Below are positions 16,101 through 18,511 of a stretch of 18,511 bases of DNA, piece by piece. Both the position numbers and the translations under genes were made by a program. The first letter of the stretch is position 1; every line of letters begins with the position of its first letter. The notes beneath the pieces were generated by a model that ran no database searches, was not told the origin of the DNA, and saw only the letters and a list, made by a program, of their open reading frames with translations. The stretch lies in NCBI GenBank assembly GCA_903959115.1, contig CAJBVU010000141.1, forward strand, positions 1-18,511, read 5' to 3'. The stretch is from an uncultured Bacteroidota bacterium. GTDB taxonomy: Bacteria; Bacteroidota; Bacteroidia; NS11-12g; UBA955.

Positions 16101-17182
16101 GCTTGAATATAACTTGACTTACATACTTTAGTACTAGGTCCGATATCATTGGTTGATGTCAAACAAATCGTCCACCATCCCAATTCATCAAATGAGAATA
16201 CTGGGTTTTGAGCAGTACTCGTGTATACAATTGCTCCAGATGGCGAAGTAGCCGTCCAATTCCACTTGTATGCGCCATTGGTACTCAAGTCAAACAACTG
16301 TGTTGTATAAAACACTTCAACCTGGTTGCTCGCAGCCAAGAAATCAGCTGTTGGAGCCACCGTTGGCTTGTCGATTTTTACCGTTTTAATAATTGAATCA
16401 GACATACCACAGAACTGCTGAACCAATTTCACATTGTAATAACCGGTATTGGGCCAACTAGCACGACCTTTTGCACCAGTACTAATAATTGAAGTTGCTG
16501 ATTGGAAACTCCATTTTTGGTTATACGCTGAACTGGTTGTTGTAGAGTTAAAACCAATTGGCGTTTTGATAAAGTTTGATCCTGTTGGAACAGCAAAGTC
16601 AGCTACTGGAGGACTTACGGCTTTCACATTCACTTCAAAATCCATGATGTTCCCGTAAGTCGAAATAGTGCCACAACCTTGGGATGGAGTAAAGGTATAA
16701 TACGAAGCACGCACACGCATAATTCTAACACCTGGCTTTGAACCCGCACACGGCACAGCTAAATTTGCAGTTTTCGTAGAGTTTACTGCAACTTGAGCAA
16801 ATGGCGCCACAACAGTCGACATACACTCCGCGGCTGTGAAATTATTATCGCCATCCATGTCAATCCAAACACCCACATACAATGCATATGTACAAGTGTT
16901 TTCTATGGTCATACTCATCACCTCACCTGGAGTAATATCCATCACCGCACCGCTCGTCATCAACTTTGGACTCAAACCACCCGTATTTGCGCAGTTCAAA
17001 CCAGAGTAGGTAGCAGTTGATCCTGCGCTATTCTTAAACGATACACCAGACAGCCACATCAAGCTACAATCACTGCTGTTACTTGCTGTACAAATCTGCG
17101 CTTCTCCCTTTCCAAAGGACCCCAAAAGCATTACCGCAAGGGCAATAATTCGAGCTCCAATAATTCTTTTTCTTAAATCCAT
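13157..17182 (-). CDS. Giant T9SS-secreted modular protein (GEVED, PKD, CUB, DUF5011-like Ig, sorting domain)
   Basis: A 1341-aa cell-surface or released protein. Residues 1-29 are a signal peptide (ends KGEAQ). Modules in order: GEVED domain about 85-186 (VGVWIDMDGDNNFTAAEC); two PKD-like domains about 190-270 and 274-360; a CUB-like domain about 366-492 (GGDRLRIYDGQD... FIATWDSEL); two further PKD-like domains about 495-580 and 585-670; a second GEVED about 680-827 (AWIDYNIDGTFTDDE... GEFEDYGI); five DUF5011/HYR-like Ig domains about 830-914, 917-994, 995-1082, 1087-1162 and 1163-1242 (repeated YTVTYDVMDAQRN or YTATDESGN endings); and a T9SS tail about 1262-1341 (VMVYPNPTNGLV... KKIIVAN). 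The ATG at 17182 follows an AGGAAA purine tract. Its last 427 residues are colinear with the upstream partial gene. Role as adhesin or scaffold is inferred; no enzyme motif is seen. Confidence 0.9.
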   Translation of the reverse strand: MDLRKRIIGARIIALAVMLLGSFGKGEAQICTASNSSDCSLMWLSGVSFKNSAGSTATYSGLNCANTGGLSPKLMTSGAVMDITPGEVMSMTIENTCTYALYVGVWIDMDGDNNFTAAECMSTVVAPFAQVAVNSTKTANLAVPCAGSKPGVRIMRVRASYYTFTPSQGCGTISTYGNIMDFEVNVKAVSPPVADFAVPTGSNFIKTPIGFNSTTTSSAYNQKWSFQSATSIISTGAKGRASWPNTGYYNVKLVQQFCGMSDSIIKTVKIDKPTVAPTADFLAASNQVEVFYTTQLFDLSTNGAYKWNWTATSPSGAIVYTSTAQNPVFSFDELGWWTICLTSTNDIGPSTKVCKSSYIQAVPPGEFYLGPNKIASNQGGILYDNGGKGGNYGNGRKTAIDYFQIFPCGAKEIRLKFKQLKLSLGDGGDRLRIYDGQDASGKEISPAGGITGVNFTMFSSTVFKAFSGSMYITFESNTANNDSGFIATWDSELLPVANPKSGYDVDYTTIGNGTNLDFVANVKDAQGQVEYDWMIDGTSGYGAKAKVFTNAFYTDGTYQVCLIAKVCNGVDTFCRNITVNTPTGPGFVDFTASNLRPKVGEVVSIKTKTDFASNFEWSIYPSTYSFVGGTTINSRNPQILFSVGGAYTFTLRAWSTPGGRAATEKKIIKTKYVIAVKYCTPVTDMLSSDVAISKVELLQDNVSLLENTSEVGVSAYSDFTDQFNDALSYGSYYTVIATRRTNANNANFKAWIDYNIDGTFTDDELILNSGSIVGTKASNKFRVPDLKDCFEGVTRMRIAVSYGSFSNTACGVNVVGEFEDYGITLANDKRAPVITLVGSDVVRVERTSNATACWSEVAYKTYSASDPTEGDLTSKVLITGDLDCTTPGTYAMNFGVTDAAGNSSAQVTRTVIVVLDKTPPTLTLFGSDTVTVEQCGVYSEQGAVASDLVDGNLTSSIKTNGKVNTSLVGVYTVTYDVMDAQRNASTKTRTVKVVDTKKPGIFNYGKRLVDNDVINIQLGSLFVDAVNGFDTCNGSISVNKVPGYNGMVNTLVRATYPVTYFAKDIHGNDAVEDGFTVNYRVDDYIAPEITLNTPDTVVHDVNNSYSSQNVTVRDNYSAVSKISIEKTGKVNPFTLGLYVETYTATDESGNITKRSRFVKVVDRIAPTLITSAVNVCAGTPFWAMSDVAVEDNYYGNAELMPLVKVLNHNINIWRAGMYYINYQVVDPSGNRSQVVLRPVRVMYPPDCTNSFLAKEDLTLAEQVMVYPNPTNGLVTFDFALNNASPVHVEITNMVGSKVAEYNFNGGFGSQEIDLGKFGQGTYLINIRNNNEVTTKKIIVAN

Positions 17183-17221
17183 TTCCTATATTTTTCCTTT
17201 AATAATTTTTCTATCCTACAC

Positions 17222-18511
17222 TTACTTAGTTACAATGATCTTTTTCGTGGCAACCTCTTTCTGATTGGCAATGTGTATCATATACGCACCCTGACCATAT
17301 TTCGCCAAATCAAGCGTCATTGATCCAAAACCACCTCCATAGGTAAATTCCGCTACCTGGGCTCCCACCAAATTGGTAACTACGATTGATATTGGATTTA
17401 CATTGTTTACTGCAAAATCAACTTTCACAATACCCGAAGTTGGGTTAGGATAAACCATCACCTGCTCAGCCAATGTCAACTCTTTCTTTCCTGTGAAACT
17501 GTTCTCACAATCTGGTGGATACTGAACCATGACAGGACGCAATACAACCTGACTCTTATTACCACTTGGGTCGGTAACTTGGTAGTTAATGTAATAAACA
17601 CCCGCCTGCCAGATATTCACGTTATGGCTCAAAATCTTAACCAAAGGAAGCAATTCATCGTTTCCGTAATAGTTGTCTTCTACAGCAACTTCACTCATCG
17701 CCCAGAAAGGAGTTCCAGCACAAACGTTCACTGAAGAGGTAATCAAAGTTGGGGCGATACGATCCACTACCTTAACATAACGGTATCGCGTTGTAACAGT
17801 TCCACTTTCATCTGTTGCTGTGAATGTTTCGGTATACAACCCCAAAACATATGGATTAACTTTTCCAATACGCTCAACACTTAACTTGTTTCCAGAGCTG
17901 AAATTATCTGTTGCAGTTACTGGCTGTGAACTGTAAGGATTATTAACATCGTGGAACACAGTATCGGTTGTGTTCAAAGAGATCTCAGGAGCAATGTAAT
18001 CATCAACACGATAATTGATAACAAATCCATCTTCTACAGCAGCGTTACCATGAATATCTTTTGCATAATAGACAATTGGATAAGTTGCACGAACCAATGT
18101 ATTAACCATTCCATTGTAGCCAGGAACTTTATTCACGCTGATACTTCCGTTACAAGTGTCGTAACCAGTAACCGCATCAACAAACAAACTTCCAATCTGC
18201 AACTGAACAACGTCGCCATCAACCAAGCGTTTTCCATAGCTAAACAATCCTGGCTTTTTGGTGTCAACAACATTGATTATACGCTTTGCAGTTGACGAAT
18301 TGCCCTGCGCATCCATGACATCATAGGTCAAGGTGTATTTTCCTACGATAGAAGTATTAACTGATCCGCTAATTTTGATACTGGTTGTTAAATTACCATC
18401 AACCAAATCAGTGGCCACAGCGCCATTTTCATTATATGTATCACACTGTTCTACATTTACAGTGGCATTACCCAACAAGGTAAGTACTGGAGGCGTTTTA
18501 TCCAATACTAC
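17222..18511 (-). CDS. C-terminal part of a paralogous T9SS-secreted Ig-domain protein (runs off right edge)
   Basis: The frame is open to the right edge (429 codons plus stop visible), beginning inside VVLDKTPPVLTL; the TTG at 18505 is an internal Leu codon, not a start. Four DUF5011/HYR-like Ig domains fill visible residues about 3-330 and a T9SS tail the last 80 (VMVYPNPTSGIVKVDF... KKIIVTK). It aligns without net gap to residues 915-1341 of the next gene downstream, at about 70 percent identity judged by eye. The missing N-terminal part probably resembles that neighbour (GEVED, PKD, CUB), but this cannot be seen. It is followed after 39 nt by its paralogue, so the two look like a tandem duplication within one transcription unit. 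Confidence 0.9.
   Translation of the reverse strand, partial: VVLDKTPPVLTLLGNATVNVEQCDTYNENGAVATDLVDGNLTTSIKISGSVNTSIVGKYTLTYDVMDAQGNSSTAKRIINVVDTKKPGLFSYGKRLVDGDVVQLQIGSLFVDAVTGYDTCNGSISVNKVPGYNGMVNTLVRATYPIVYYAKDIHGNAAVEDGFVINYRVDDYIAPEISLNTTDTVFHDVNNPYSSQPVTATDNFSSGNKLSVERIGKVNPYVLGLYTETFTATDESGTVTTRYRYVKVVDRIAPTLITSSVNVCAGTPFWAMSEVAVEDNYYGNDELLPLVKILSHNVNIWQAGVYYINYQVTDPSGNKSQVVLRPVMVQYPPDCENSFTGKKELTLAEQVMVYPNPTSGIVKVDFAVNNVNPISIVVTNLVGAQVAEFTYGGGFGSMTLDLAKYGQGAYMIHIANQKEVATKKIIVTK

Noticed and set aside
18503..18505. TTG at 18505 as the start codon of the rightmost gene
   Set aside because: The paralogue has the same Leu inside VVLDKTPP with 914 residues before it, and there is no signal peptide after the TTG, so the gene is cut by the window edge.

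Overview
The window is chromosomal DNA from a member of the Bacteroidota, as far as sequence alone can show. Four proteins end in a C-terminal domain of the type IX secretion system (T9SS; a YPNP motif followed by a Kx(I/V)xV-type end). Several genes are preceded by the Bacteroidota promoter form TTG-N(about 20)-TAnnTTTG rather than a sigma70-type promoter. Base composition is moderate to AT-rich, and modular secreted proteins (PKD, GEVED, CUB, DUF5011-like Ig) dominate the right half. I cannot assign genus or family.

Left part (1-4000, all minus strand): the first 128 codons of a low-specificity threonine aldolase run off the left edge. Upstream of it lies a secreted GH16 beta-glucanase with a T9SS tail, then a frameshifted remnant of the threonine aldolase 5' end, then a secreted protein of unknown function. 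The aldolase start and its remnant form 122/121-bp direct repeats flanking the glucanase gene, which suggests that this locus was rearranged.

Middle (4000-8530): a tRNA-Pro(GGG) on the minus strand has its own promoter and a hairpin terminator, with a small cluster of direct and inverted repeats just beyond. Three plus-strand genes follow: a membrane protein with a kelch-like periplasmic region and a cytoplasmic winged-helix-like tail, a small two-helix membrane protein, and an AlkD-type DNA glycosylase. The glycosylase converges, 5 nt apart, on a minus-strand gene for a TPR / single-TM / NTF2-like protein that appears to be transcribed with little or no leader.

Right part (8577-18511, minus strand): three very large T9SS cargo genes lie head to tail with gaps of 39 and 26 nt and probably form one operon ending at a very strong hairpin terminator (8577-8611). 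The first (cut by the right edge) and second are paralogues with colinear C-terminal 427 residues. The third encodes a 1496-residue protein with an unusual tyrosine-rich parallel beta-helix, six PKD-like domains and a T9SS tail. All three are predicted to be exported and anchored or released at the cell surface, plausibly as adhesive or matrix proteins; that role is inference.

The items most worth a second look are the tyrosine-ladder beta-helix, the aldolase remnant flanking the glucanase, the 28-residue island identical between the two paralogues despite 11 synonymously changed codons, and the kelch/TM/winged-helix protein.
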